A stretch of 24,373 bases of DNA, from the IMG/VR virus record IMGVR_UViG_3300041583_000083, positions 1 through 24,373 of that record; one strand, 5' to 3'. The notes below the pieces were generated by a model that was given only the letters and a program-made list of their open reading frames with translations, ran no database searches and was not told the DNA's origin. This DNA comes from a virus. Positions 1-5,808 of the stretch are shown one piece after another (within the stretch, counting starts at the first letter, position 1; each line of letters starts with the position of its first letter). The translations under genes were made by a program, and so were the position numbers.

Positions 1-1
1 G

Positions 2-256
2 CGCGGTCAATTTTCCAGCGTGGCAAAACACGCCGCCGAGGGAATGACCGCCGGGGCGGCGGATATCATCATCCCTGGGCGCGTGTCGTTTGTCTGTGAA
101 TTAAAACGGCAGGACCGCACGCAAGGGGCTTGGCAGGATGGGCAAGTTGCATATTTGGCGGCGGTACATGCTGCGGGCGGGTTTGCGTGCGTGGCGCTGG
201 GCTGTGTGGCCGCGTGGGATGCCCTGGAATACTGGCGGCGATTTAGTGCCGTATAG
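2..256 (+). CDS. VRR-NUC domain nuclease, 5' end cut by window
   Basis: The reading frame is open from the first bases of the window, so the gene starts upstream; a GTG at 20 is unlikely to be the true start. The visible 84 residues carry the core of the VRR-NUC (PD-(D/E)XK) fold: a G-A-A-D-I-I-I-P-G segment with the metal-binding Asp, then F-V-C-E-L-K with the E-x-K pair, then a downstream Gln in W-x-D-G-Q-V-A-Y-L. Stand-alone VRR-NUC proteins in phages are thought to act as structure-specific nucleases or Holliday junction resolvases in replication and recombination. The family assignment comes from these motifs; the substrate is inference. It belongs to the plus-strand, probably early, group and is followed by an overlapping small gene. 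Confidence 0.75.
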   Translation, partial: RGQFSSVAKHAAEGMTAGAADIIIPGRVSFVCELKRQDRTQGAWQDGQVAYLAAVHAAGGFACVALGCVAAWDALEYWRRFSAV

Positions 257-497
257 ATCAGCGCCAAGCATCAAGCGACCGAGTGACGAGTTAGAGGATT
301 TGCTAATGGGGCGCGTGTTTTGGGATGATGCGCCAGAGGCGATTAGATCATGGGCGCGCCTGCCGATTTTCGAGGCGGCAAAAACAATTATTGCAGCACC
401 GGACAAAGGCGCGCGGCGCAATATGCTTGGAAAAATACCCGCAGCCATACGGCCACGGGTTGAGGTTGAGGTCAAAAGGCTTTGGGGTCTGCGTTAG
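246..497 (+). CDS. Small phage protein of unknown function, downstream of VRR-NUC
   Basis: This 83-residue frame starts at a GTG at 246 that overlaps the end of the VRR-NUC gene by 11 bases, which suggests translational coupling. An ATG at 306, preceded by a good AGAGGA ribosome site, is an equally plausible start and would give 63 residues. The frame is open further upstream to 138, but that part overlaps the nuclease and is Trp/Arg-rich, as expected of a shadow. The protein is charged, with an acidic stretch (D-E-L-E-D-L-L) followed by basic helices near the C-terminus. No family is recognised. Its stop lies only four bases from the end of the convergent regulator gene. Confidence 0.5.
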   Translation: MPYRSAPSIKRPSDELEDLLMGRVFWDDAPEAIRSWARLPIFEAAKTIIAAPDKGARRNMLGKIPAAIRPRVEVEVKRLWGLR

Positions 498-501
498 CGG
501 C

Positions 502-696
502 TCATGGCTGACATCCCTTGAAGCTGAACAGATGCCGAGGCAATTTTTGCCCGGTGGCTTTTTCGCAGAAATAAAACCATGAAGCGGGCAGGATTCCCGC
601 GGCGCCGTGTCGGTTTATTTGGCTATCGGTAACGCCCATGGCGGCTTTGATGCGGGGCTTTCCTATGCTGTCGATGATTTGTTTTGTGCTTTCCAT
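502..696 (-). CDS. Small Cro/YdaS-like helix-turn-helix regulator
   Basis: The 64-residue protein has the layout of short phage Cro-like or YdaS-like regulators: an N-terminal I-I-D-S-I-G-K helix, a helix-turn-helix around I-K-A-A-M-G-V-T-D-S-Q-I-N-R-H-G, then the typical I-L-P-A-S-W-F and a final L-P-x-x-L-F-S-F. In this family the second helix reads the operator and the protein usually represses its own promoter and the divergent one. A TTG two codons upstream is an alternative start, but the ATG at 696 fits the family better. It is convergent with the preceding plus-strand gene (four bases between stops) and divergent from the gene at 810. That places it as the likely regulator of the 810-2228 operon. 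The role is inference from fold and position. Confidence 0.7.
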   Translation of the reverse strand: MESTKQIIDSIGKPRIKAAMGVTDSQINRHGAAGILPASWFYFCEKATGQKLPRHLFSFKGCQP

Positions 697-711
697 GCGC
701 AATTATTCGCA
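696..711. promoter_or_regulatory. Imperfect dyad, candidate operator at the regulator start
   Basis: TGCGCAATTATTCGCA is an imperfect palindrome (TGCG...CGCA arms, AT-rich centre) overlapping the start codon of the small regulator. Autoregulated Cro-like genes often carry an operator in this position. It is one short dyad of moderate symmetry, so the call is tentative. Confidence 0.35.
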
Positions 712-744
712 CAAAATAAAAACGCGTGCAAGCCATTTCGACGC

Positions 745-773
745 TTGCGTTGCGCTTTTTTAGCGTCTAGGGT
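745..773 (+). promoter_or_regulatory. Candidate sigma-70-type promoter for the 810 operon
   Basis: TTGCGT at 745-750 and TAGGGT at 768-773 are 17 bases apart, a fair match in spacing and a partial match in sequence to a vegetative -35/-10 pair. They lie just upstream of the first gene of the plus-strand operon. GCAAG/CTTGC elements flank the area. No experimental evidence is available, and the -10 matches only three consensus bases. Confidence 0.3.
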
Positions 774-809
774 TGTTCTAAGGTAAGCAACCAACCAAAG
801 GAACTGACA

Positions 810-1136
810 ATGAATATCGACACACTGGAATCCGCAACGCAGATTGAAATTACCGGGGCAACGCAAGACGAGTGTGATTGCCTGTATTGTGGTCGCCCGC
901 TGCGGGTTGGCGTTTTGGTTGCTGGATACGGCCAGATCGGCTCGGACTGCCTGAACAAGCTGATCGTCGCGGACCGTAAGCGCTTCAGCATTACGGGCAA
1001 GCCGGGCGCGGAATACGTCCGCAAGTTGGCCCGTATCCGCAACGAGTCCGAAGCCCGCCAAAAGGACATGGGGTTCTACCCGCATCAGTTCCGGTTCCAG
1101 ATCAGCAAGCCTCTGACTTACACGGATGCCGCCTGA
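810..1136 (+). CDS. Small Cys-rich protein, DUF6011-like zinc-ribbon motif
   Basis: The 108-residue protein begins at an ATG with an AAAGGAA ribosome site eight bases upstream. Residues 22-50 contain C-x-C-x-x-C-G-R-P-L, followed after 19 residues by G-x-x-G-x-D-C, which resembles the C-x-x-C-G-R-x-L...G-x-G-x-x-C pattern of the DUF6011-type small zinc proteins common in phages and actinobacteria. The rest is a charged, helical region rich in Arg and Glu. Metal binding is likely from the cysteines, but no function is known. It is the first gene of the plus-strand operon, next to the regulator-controlled interval. Confidence 0.65.
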   Translation: MNIDTLESATQIEITGATQDECDCLYCGRPLRVGVLVAGYGQIGSDCLNKLIVADRKRFSITGKPGAEYVRKLARIRNESEARQKDMGFYPHQFRFQISKPLTYTDAA

Positions 1137-1143
1137 CCGCACC

Positions 1144-1163
1144 CCTGCCCCATCGCGGGCAGG
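1144..1163. other. GC-rich hairpin between genes 810 and 1196
   Basis: CCTGCCC (1144-1150) and GGGCAGG (1157-1163) form a perfect seven-base stem with a six-base loop, starting a few bases after the stop of the upstream gene. No T-run follows, so it is not a standard intrinsic terminator. It may slow decay of the upstream message or attenuate transcription. Confidence 0.45.
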
Positions 1164-1195
1164 CCCACCCCCACAAAAACCAAAGGAACCCGACA

Positions 1196-1408
1196 ATGAC
1201 ACAAGATCAAATCCACACCGCATCATATAAAGCTGGCGGGATTGCAAAGGCGATGGATCGCGCTTGGTGGATGCTGGCATATGACAGCAACAGCATCTAT
1301 GCGCCGCACCATGTTGGAATAGGTCATGAGGCGTTTGCTGACCTTGCCGCCGCTATGGGCTACACCATTGCACTGATTGAAGAGCCAGACGCAGAGGTGA
1401 TAGAATGA
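1196..1408 (+). CDS. Hypothetical small phage protein
   Basis: This 70-residue protein has a clear start: the same AACCAAAGGAAC ribosome-site box that precedes the 810 gene lies just upstream of the ATG. The sequence is predicted to be mostly helical, with an aromatic patch (R-A-W-W-M-L-A-Y) and an acidic C-terminus. No domain is recognised. It ends in an ATGA overlap with the next gene, so the pair is probably translationally coupled. Confidence 0.6.
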   Translation: MTQDQIHTASYKAGGIAKAMDRAWWMLAYDSNSIYAPHHVGIGHEAFADLAAAMGYTIALIEEPDAEVIE

Positions 1409-1665
1409 CACAACTCACCCTCCCAATTTCCACCTATCACGTCATGACAGATTTCGGCCCCCGCATCGGCGTTGGCAACGGCGGCGACTTCACAACTACC
1501 CCTGACGATTGCGCCGACCAAGTTGCAAACCTTGAAGGCAACCCGTGGCGCGCGTTCCGCATTGACCTTTGCGCCGACACAAACAACCTGGTGCATTGCG
1601 AGGATGTCACGGCAGAAATCAGCGTCATTCTTGCACGGTGCGCAAATCGGGGGGCAGGGGAATGA
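1405..1665 (+). CDS. Hypothetical small phage protein
   Basis: This 86-residue product is joined to its neighbours by ATGA overlaps at both ends, a strong sign of a real coupled operon gene. It has Gly-rich and Asp-rich stretches (G-V-G-N-G-G-D, T-P-D-D-C-A-D) and four cysteines. The composition suggests a compact mixed fold. No known family is recognised. Confidence 0.6.
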   Translation: MTQLTLPISTYHVMTDFGPRIGVGNGGDFTTTPDDCADQVANLEGNPWRAFRIDLCADTNNLVHCEDVTAEISVILARCANRGAGE

Positions 1666-1925
1666 CCGATGAAATATTACCGATGGGATACCCACCTAAT
1701 ACCCGGCGAGTATGCCAGCCATACATAGACCAAATAGCGGTATTATCCGCCCGCTTTGTCGATGCCGATGCCGAGATTGAACGGCTGCGCAAAGAACTGC
1801 TGCGGCTGGAAACGTACTTTGACATTGACCCCGAGGAATACGCCGCGCTGCCAAGTGACGATCATAGGGCAGATAATGACCGCCAGCTTATCCTGATTCG
1901 CAAAGCATTGGGGGCTAAGCCATGA
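1662..1925 (+). CDS. Hypothetical coiled-coil-like small protein
   Basis: The frame is open well upstream, but the start at the ATG at 1662 gives an ATGA overlap with the previous gene and has a GGGGCAGGGG purine run just before it, so this start is preferred. The 87-residue product contains a heptad-like helix (D-A-E-I-E-R-L-R-K-E-L-L-R-L-E) in the middle, which suggests a short coiled coil, and an acidic stretch after it. No function can be assigned. It overlaps the following small membrane protein gene, again by ATGA. Confidence 0.6.
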   Translation: MTDEILPMGYPPNTRRVCQPYIDQIAVLSARFVDADAEIERLRKELLRLETYFDIDPEEYAALPSDDHRADNDRQLILIRKALGAKP

Positions 1926-2083
1926 CCCACCGCAAACCTATCCGCAGCGCCATGGATCCGCACTACGCCAACTTGCGGGACGGGGGCAACCTGCCCCGCA
2001 AGCGCCCCGGCTTAATTCGTGACGCTATCAAGCTGGCTTGCATCTTTGGCCTTGTGCTGGCGTTTTATGTAGTGACGCCATAA
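1922..2083 (+). CDS. Small single-pass membrane protein (53 aa)
   Basis: The gene is only 53 codons long. It starts in an ATGA overlap with the previous gene and ends at a TAA at 2081-2083. The N-terminal half is hydrophilic and basic (R-K-P-I-R, P-R-K-R-P-G). Residues about 36-51 form one hydrophobic segment (I-K-L-A-C-I-F-G-L-V-L-A-F-Y-V-V), so the protein probably sits in the inner membrane with a basic cytoplasmic tail. Coupled translation supports its being real. The function is unknown. Confidence 0.6.
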   Translation: MTHRKPIRSAMDPHYANLRDGGNLPRKRPGLIRDAIKLACIFGLVLAFYVVTP

Positions 2084-2120
2084 CCGCCGCCGAATCGACA
2101 ATAAGAAGGGGCAAGCTGCC

Positions 2121-2228
2121 ATGACTGACACCGCCGCGCTACTCGCAGAACTGGCCCGCGCAAAGGCCGCGTTTCAACAGCGCACGATTGTGGCGCTACT
2201 GACCGAAACAAAGCCGCCCCCAGCGTGA
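2121..2228 (+). CDS. Possible 35-aa small protein, last gene of plus-strand operon
   Basis: An ATG preceded by AAGAAGGGG, about ten bases upstream, opens a 35-codon frame that ends just before the convergent late operon. The product is an Ala/Leu-rich amphipathic helix with a short Pro-rich tail (K-P-P-P-P-A). The ribosome site is the main support. With so short a frame, chance cannot be excluded. Confidence 0.4.
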   Translation: MTDTAALLAELARAKAAFQQRTIVALLTETKPPPA

Positions 2229-2243
2229 ACCGGGGTCGGTAAA

Positions 2244-2444
2244 CTAAACCAACAGCCCGCTTTTGCACGCCGCCATGACTGACACCACGGGCAATCCCGC
2301 CGATGCCTCTTTCAGCCATACCTTGACAGGCTCGACCATCGCCACACATGCCGCCGGGGTGCGTTCCATTCGGATAACGCGGGTTTGGCAATCCAGCGTT
2401 ACGGGGTCGGCTTGCAGGCAGATGGTGGCGATTAAAAGGATCAT
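2244..2444 (-). CDS. Small putatively exported protein at the end of the lysis cassette
   Basis: The preferred start is the ATG at 2444, which overlaps the stop of the o-spanin gene as ATGA; upstream GTG and TTG codons in the same frame are less likely. The 66-residue product begins with a short hydrophobic segment (M-I-L-L-I-A-T-I-C-L-Q-A) that may act as a signal or anchor, followed by a region with three further cysteines that might form a disulfide outside the cytoplasm. It is the last gene of the late operon and directly follows the spanins. A lysis-related or superinfection role is only inferred from position. Confidence 0.5.
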   Translation of the reverse strand: MILLIATICLQADPVTLDCQTRVIRMERTPAACVAMVEPVKVWLKEASAGLPVVSVMAACKSGLLV

Positions 2445-2620
2445 GGCTTCCACCCGCAAATCTTGGCCCCGGCTTCATTTAGCGCCAATATCTGCCGCGC
2501 GGTTCCATCGGTCAGCACGTCCTGCGCGCTAGGCCGAATGGGTGACGCCCAACAATTATTTGCGCCGCCACTTTGACAAGCGGTCAGAAACATCATCATT
2601 GCTAATAGTGTCCACCTCAT
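2441..2620 (-). CDS. Rz1-like outer-membrane spanin lipoprotein (o-spanin)
   Basis: This 59-residue frame starts inside the i-spanin gene in the +1 frame and runs 115 bases past its end. It begins M-R-W-T-L-L-A-M-M-M-F-L-T-A-C, a lipoprotein signal peptide with a lipobox (L-T-A-C, lipidated Cys15). After it come a Pro-containing segment (A-S-P-I-R-P-S) and D-V-L-T-D-G-T-A-R-Q-I-L-A-L-N-E, a pattern typical of Rz1-like proteins of phages that infect Gram-negative bacteria. o-Spanins sit in the inner leaflet of the outer membrane, bind the i-spanin across the periplasm, and fuse the two membranes at the end of lysis. The overlapping gene layout is a well-known spanin arrangement. The stop overlaps the next gene by ATGA. 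Confidence 0.88.
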   Translation of the reverse strand: MRWTLLAMMMFLTACQSGGANNCWASPIRPSAQDVLTDGTARQILALNEAGAKICGWKP

Positions 2621-2792
2621 CGCGCGTATCCTTTGCTTTTGTTAGATCATCCGCCGCCTTCTGTGCGGCCTTAGCCATGCCCGCCTGCGCGCCTTCCCGC
2701 TTTCCCATAGCCCACACGCCCCAAAGCAACACCACGCCCGCCACAAGGCCCGCCACGGCCCGCTTTAGCCACGCTGGAATAAGCCACGTCAT
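2556..2792 (-). CDS. Rz-like inner-membrane spanin (i-spanin)
   Basis: The start at the ATG at 2792 is set by an ATGA overlap with the holin gene; the frame upstream is shadow. The 78-residue protein has a short basic N-terminus, one transmembrane segment at about residues 11-28 (V-A-G-L-V-A-G-V-V-L-L-W-G-V-W), then a charged helical region rich in Ala, Lys, Asp and Glu predicted to form a periplasmic coiled coil. This is the usual layout of i-spanins, which pair with the o-spanin to disrupt the outer membrane. Its 3' end encodes the signal peptide of the o-spanin in another frame. It is shorter than lambda Rz (153 aa), but short i-spanins are common. Confidence 0.82.
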   Translation of the reverse strand: MTWLIPAWLKRAVAGLVAGVVLLWGVWAMGKREGAQAGMAKAAQKAADDLTKAKDTRDEVDTISNDDVSDRLSKWRRK

Positions 2793-2989
2793 TTGCTTTG
2801 ATCCCGCACGCGCAGCAAGATGCCGCCAAGCGCAATCGCCGCGACAATCCACGGGTGCCAATTGGCAGGAATTTGCGTTTTGATGTCATTTGGCAACTCG
2901 GACCAGACCATCGGCAGCACCGCCAGCACCGCGAAAACCTGCGTAGAGTGCCAGCGCCAAGCGGTTTTCCAGTCTTGAACCATTTTCAT
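2789..2989 (-). CDS. Putative holin, two transmembrane segments
   Basis: The ATG at 2989 overlaps the endolysin stop (ATGA) and has AAGGAA five bases upstream, which fixes the start of this 66-residue protein. Two hydrophobic segments are visible, at about residues 17-33 and 44-58, joined by a short loop with L-P-N-D-I-K. The aromatic N-terminal W-K-x-A-W-R-W is frequent in small phage holins of the DUF7940-like kind. Holins form lesions in the inner membrane at a set time and let the muralytic enzyme reach the cell wall. The position between endolysin and spanins supports the role. The family name is from memory of the sequence pattern. Confidence 0.75.
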   Translation of the reverse strand: MKMVQDWKTAWRWHSTQVFAVLAVLPMVWSELPNDIKTQIPANWHPWIVAAIALGGILLRVRDQSK

Positions 2990-3729
2990 TTTGATTTCCT
3001 TAGAAATAATTGCATAAATAATTTCACAAGCGCCGCCCAAACATTTGATCCACTCTTGATTGCCGAGGTGGTTTCCGGCTCAACATGCGGTAAATCAATG
3101 GGAATTTTCTTGACCGGGTTTTGATCCGGCGACCAAGGCGTGTCCCTGATACGCTGCCATTTGGCAAATGCCGCCGCCAGCTTGCGGTCATACCCGTTTT
3201 TGGCAAACCCCGGCCCGTTGTACCCGCGCGCAAAGCCTGCCCAATCGTGCCGCCTCAATTCATCATCCAGCTTGTTCGCCTTGATAAATGCCATCATTGC
3301 CCGCAAGTGCGTTTCCTCGTCGTAAAGAAAATCGGCAACCATAGCCCGCGCCGACAAATATCCCGCCGCCGCATGATTGAAGCCCATCACCTGCCCCAAG
3401 CCCCAAGAGGCGGATTGAAGCGCGATTTCCTCGCTTATCGCCATTGCCTGCACCAATCGTGGGTAACTGTCGCGCGGATAGTCGCGTTTCCAACGGGGGT
3501 ACGCCAACCCGGCCCGCACAGCCCGATCACGCGCCGCCCCCGGTCCTAGAAGCCTGTGAAAGATATGAGGCTCAAACAGCATCTTTGGTCGGCCCTTGCT
3601 GTCAAAGCCCGTTCCCGCAGATTCAACATCCAAAACCGCATGCACCTCATCCTCGCCAATGCCTAACGCCGCGCCTTCGCGGGGTAGGTCAATATCGTCT
3701 AGGCGTTTGGCCTTGCCTTGGAAATTCAT
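2986..3729 (-). CDS. Endolysin, N-acetylmuramidase family (PF11860-like)
   Basis: The protein is 247 residues with a GGAGCG ribosome site before the ATG at 3729. The muramidase core runs from about residue 20 to 195: the V-L-D-V-E-S-x-G motif with probable catalytic Glu36, M-L-F-E-P-H-I-F-H at 50-58, S-A-S-W-G-L-G-Q-V-M-G at 107-116 and the F-A-R-G-Y-N-G-P-G signature at 167-174. Such enzymes cleave the N-acetylmuramic acid-N-acetylglucosamine bond of peptidoglycan. There is no signal peptide or N-terminal anchor, so release through the holin is expected. After the core, a Pro-rich linker (about 198-220) leads to a hydrophobic, amphipathic C-terminus ending in a basic cluster, which could touch membranes. 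First gene of the lysis cassette. Confidence 0.88.
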   Translation of the reverse strand: MNFQGKAKRLDDIDLPREGAALGIGEDEVHAVLDVESAGTGFDSKGRPKMLFEPHIFHRLLGPGAARDRAVRAGLAYPRWKRDYPRDSYPRLVQAMAISEEIALQSASWGLGQVMGFNHAAAGYLSARAMVADFLYDEETHLRAMMAFIKANKLDDELRRHDWAGFARGYNGPGFAKNGYDRKLAAAFAKWQRIRDTPWSPDQNPVKKIPIDLPHVEPETTSAIKSGSNVWAALVKLFMQLFLRKSK

Positions 3730-3740
3730 ATATTGCGCTC

Positions 3741-4877
3741 CTAAATTCCAACGCGCGCGCGACTGATTTCACCCTGCGCGGCGTCCATTGTGATTGATAC
3801 CAAAGACCGGTTGGCGCTGTATGCGTGGCCGTATGCGTAGGCATCGCGCGGAATGATTGTGCCGATGCTCTCGCATGTCATCCCGCCAATCTCCTTGCGG
3901 GTTTCGTGATGGATATGCCCAGACAGCGCCAAGCGGTTTCGCGTCCGGCCCCATATTTCAGGCCATTCCGCCGCCGCAAAATTCACCAGCCGCGCGGCGT
4001 TTGCCTTATCGCCGTGGTGCAAAACAACCATGTTTTTGCCAAACTCATGGACATAGAACTCGCCTGCATGGTCAACGATGGTCACGCCCTCAACATCGGC
4101 GTAGTGCTGCGACAGGGCCAAGGTCACGGCATAGTGGGCGGTGCGGTCGTGATTGCCTCGGCACCCTCGATAAATCACGGTGGCATATTTTGCGCGCAAC
4201 GTGTCGATAGCGTATTTCATCGCCACAACCGCGCGCCGCAAAATCATAAAATATCGCGTATCAGCGTCTAGCTGATGCCCTGATTGCGTAAGGTTAGTCT
4301 GGTCATCAACATGCATCAAATCGCCTAGCTGCGCTAGCAATGCCGTTCCCGCGCCGGGGGTGACGCTTACAAGCCGCCCGAACACGTCCTGAAATACCCG
4401 CGTGGCTTTCTTGCCGTCCCAATCGTGGCCCGTCTCTTCCAGATCCGCCAACATGCCGATATGCAAATCAGCCACCGGAAAAACCGCTAAGATGTCATCT
4501 GGCCCGGTTTTGCAGTCCACATGGGCGGCGCGCGGCATATCGGCCAAGCCCTCGCGGATTGCGTCAAGGATGCGCGTGGGGTCGTCTTGGTCCTTCGCCG
4601 CGCTCCAGCGGGTTGACCGCTTGATAACCGCCCCATCTTTGTCTGTCATGATCCAGCCGCCGTTGGCTGTCGTCATGTCCAGCCCCGCAGATTGCACCGC
4701 GTCCCTGTGGCCCTGTGGCGCATTCTCCCAAGCCCGCGCCGCCTTGACCCAACGTTCGACGGATGAATAAGGCGCGCCCATTTCCCGCGCGACAAGGGTG
4801 TAACTGTGAAGGCGATTGTAAGCCGCAAGGGCTGTAATCAATCGCGGGTCGTCTGCTTCAAGTCTCGGTGTCGGCAT
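3741..4877 (-). CDS. Calcineurin-like metallophosphoesterase with N-terminal HTH-like region
   Basis: The 378-residue protein has every dimetal motif of the calcineurin-like phosphoesterase fold: D137-L-H139 in A-D-L-H-I-G, G185-D186, G241-N-H-D244, H288 in L-H-H-G-D, and G320-H-I-H323. Residues 10-50 resemble a helix-turn-helix (Y-T-L-V-A-R-E-M-G-A-P-Y-S-S-V-E-R-W-V), which suggests nucleic acid binding. Related proteins act on phosphodiester or phosphomonoester bonds in DNA, RNA or nucleotides; the substrate here is unknown. It sits between the tail-fibre region and the lysis genes, where such enzymes are often found in alphaproteobacterial phages. The start is the ATG at 4877, 20 bases inside the preceding small gene. 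No catalytic residue is missing. Confidence 0.85.
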   Translation of the reverse strand: MPTPRLEADDPRLITALAAYNRLHSYTLVAREMGAPYSSVERWVKAARAWENAPQGHRDAVQSAGLDMTTANGGWIMTDKDGAVIKRSTRWSAAKDQDDPTRILDAIREGLADMPRAAHVDCKTGPDDILAVFPVADLHIGMLADLEETGHDWDGKKATRVFQDVFGRLVSVTPGAGTALLAQLGDLMHVDDQTNLTQSGHQLDADTRYFMILRRAVVAMKYAIDTLRAKYATVIYRGCRGNHDRTAHYAVTLALSQHYADVEGVTIVDHAGEFYVHEFGKNMVVLHHGDKANAARLVNFAAAEWPEIWGRTRNRLALSGHIHHETRKEIGGMTCESIGTIIPRDAYAYGHAYSANRSLVSITMDAAQGEISRARVGI

Positions 4878-5019
4878 TCGGTTTTGTTCCCCGCAAATCG
4901 CTTGCTAGGTCATAGATAAGCTGCGGAAACTGGCCCCTGTGGACCGCCGCAACCTCTACCCCTTCACTGTAAATCCGCAAAACCCCCGCTGTTACCGCCC
5001 AAGTCGGCCTATTTGTCAC
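4858..5019 (-). CDS. Small conserved-looking protein (53 aa), GTG start
   Basis: A GTG at 5019, overlapping the stop of the previous gene as GTGA, opens a 53-codon frame that ends 20 bases inside the metallophosphoesterase gene. The product reads like a compact beta-rich domain (W-A-V-T-A-G-V-L-R-I-Y-S-E-G-V-E-V-A-A-V) followed by a helix (F-P-Q-L-I-Y-D-L-A-S-D-L-R). It fills the only gap between its two neighbours and is coupled on both sides, which argues that it is real. The function is not known. Confidence 0.65.
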   Translation of the reverse strand: MTNRPTWAVTAGVLRIYSEGVEVAAVHRGQFPQLIYDLASDLRGTKPNADTET

Positions 5020-5246
5020 TTAGCCATGCTTCGCAATATCGTTTTGATGTCGGCGCTGATTTCGTCAAGCCTGCGGTCCATGCGGTCGCGGCTGTCTTTG
5101 GCGGCCTCCATGTCCTCTTTGCGCTGGCCCCAAAGGCGTTTGATATCGGCGGCGTTTGCAATGCCCCGCGATTCCAGCCTGATAAACCAAACGATCACGC
5201 CGATAGCAGCAGCGATAATTGCCCAAAAGTCGCGGACTAAATCCAT
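5016..5246 (-). CDS. Small membrane-anchored coiled-coil protein
   Basis: The start at the ATG at 5246 shares a base with the preceding stop (TGATG) and has AGGA eight bases upstream. The 76-residue protein has a transmembrane segment at about residues 5-22 (F-W-A-I-I-A-A-A-I-G-V-I-V-W-F-I) and then a strongly charged helical region (Q-R-K-E-D-M-E-A-A-K-D-S-R-D-R-M-D-R-R-L) that should form a coiled coil. This layout fits a second i-spanin, a holin accessory or an antiholin. The canonical lysis cassette lies about 2 kb downstream and already has a spanin pair, so its role is unclear. Confidence 0.6.
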   Translation of the reverse strand: MDLVRDFWAIIAAAIGVIVWFIRLESRGIANAADIKRLWGQRKEDMEAAKDSRDRMDRRLDEISADIKTILRSMAK

Positions 5247-5527
5247 CACATTCCTGCCCTTGCTAATGTTTTGCGCGCGGCTGTGACCTCCGCCGCCCAT
5301 GCGGTTTTGCAATGATCCGGCTGGAACCAAAACACCCGATCAATCACGGACCGCCGCTTGGCCCATTTGGGGCTGGTCATTCCGTCGATGAATGCCCGCG
5401 CGCTTAGTGTCTGGTGCGTTGATCCGCCGAATACCGCCGCGTTAACCACCCGACTTCCCGCCGCGATAAGCATCTCTGCAAACCGGGCGAGAATATAAAT
5501 CGGGCGGGATAGGCGGGCGCTATTCAT
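5246..5527 (-). CDS. Conserved small phage protein, unknown function
   Basis: The 93-residue product starts at the ATG at 5527, in an ATGA overlap with the previous gene; the frame further upstream is shadow. It has a hydrophobic N-terminal half (I-Y-I-L-A-R-F-A-E-M-L-I-A-A) and a pattern I recall from small proteins next to lysis genes in many phages: H-Q-T-L-S-A-R-A near residue 47, W-A-K-R-R-x-x-I-D-R-V-F-W-F near 64, and Q-P-D-H-C just after. The function of these proteins has not been established to my knowledge. Its position between tail and lysis genes is consistent. Confidence 0.6.
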   Translation of the reverse strand: MNSARLSRPIYILARFAEMLIAAGSRVVNAAVFGGSTHQTLSARAFIDGMTSPKWAKRRSVIDRVFWFQPDHCKTAWAAEVTAARKTLARAGM

Positions 5528-5808
5528 GCCGTGACCTGTGCCGCCGCGATAAAAAGCGCGTCCATCTGTTCGTCGGTGTATCCTAGCAGATACCCGAAAA
5601 ACGCGATGTTTTGACTGTTGCGCACCCAATCGTCGGCATTGTCGATGATGATCTTTTCCGCCCAGGTTGCGGTGTCACGATAGGCCAGCACCTTGCCCCA
5701 TTCTGTTTCGCCGAGCGTCAAGATGCCCTGCAATGGAGATATGACCATTGCCGCTCGGGATTGCGCCAGTGCAATTGCGGGGTCGGGCTGTCTAATCTTG
5801 ATAATCAT
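5524..5808 (-). CDS. Hypothetical small late protein
   Basis: This 94-residue frame is coupled to both neighbours by ATGA overlaps. The sequence is amphipathic and mostly helical, with a region W-A-E-K-I-I-I-D-N-A-D-D-W-V-R-N in the middle and a C-terminal helix (T-D-E-Q-M-D-A-L-F-I-A-A-A). No family is recognised. Location just after the tail fibre and its small follower gene suggests a tail-associated or assembly role, which is only inference. Confidence 0.6.
   Translation of the reverse strand: MIIKIRQPDPAIALAQSRAAMVISPLQGILTLGETEWGKVLAYRDTATWAEKIIIDNADDWVRNSQNIAFFGYLLGYTDEQMDALFIAAAQVTA

Noticed and set aside
138-245. Longer version of the small gene after VRR-NUC, starting at 138
   Set aside because: This part overlaps the nuclease gene fully and is Trp/Arg-rich as a frame-shifted copy would be. 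The GTG at 246 or ATG at 306 fits better.
2215-2245. Possible bidirectional terminator between the convergent operons at about 2.2 kb
   Set aside because: Only a four-base CCCC/GGGG pairing is visible, with no U-run in either direction.
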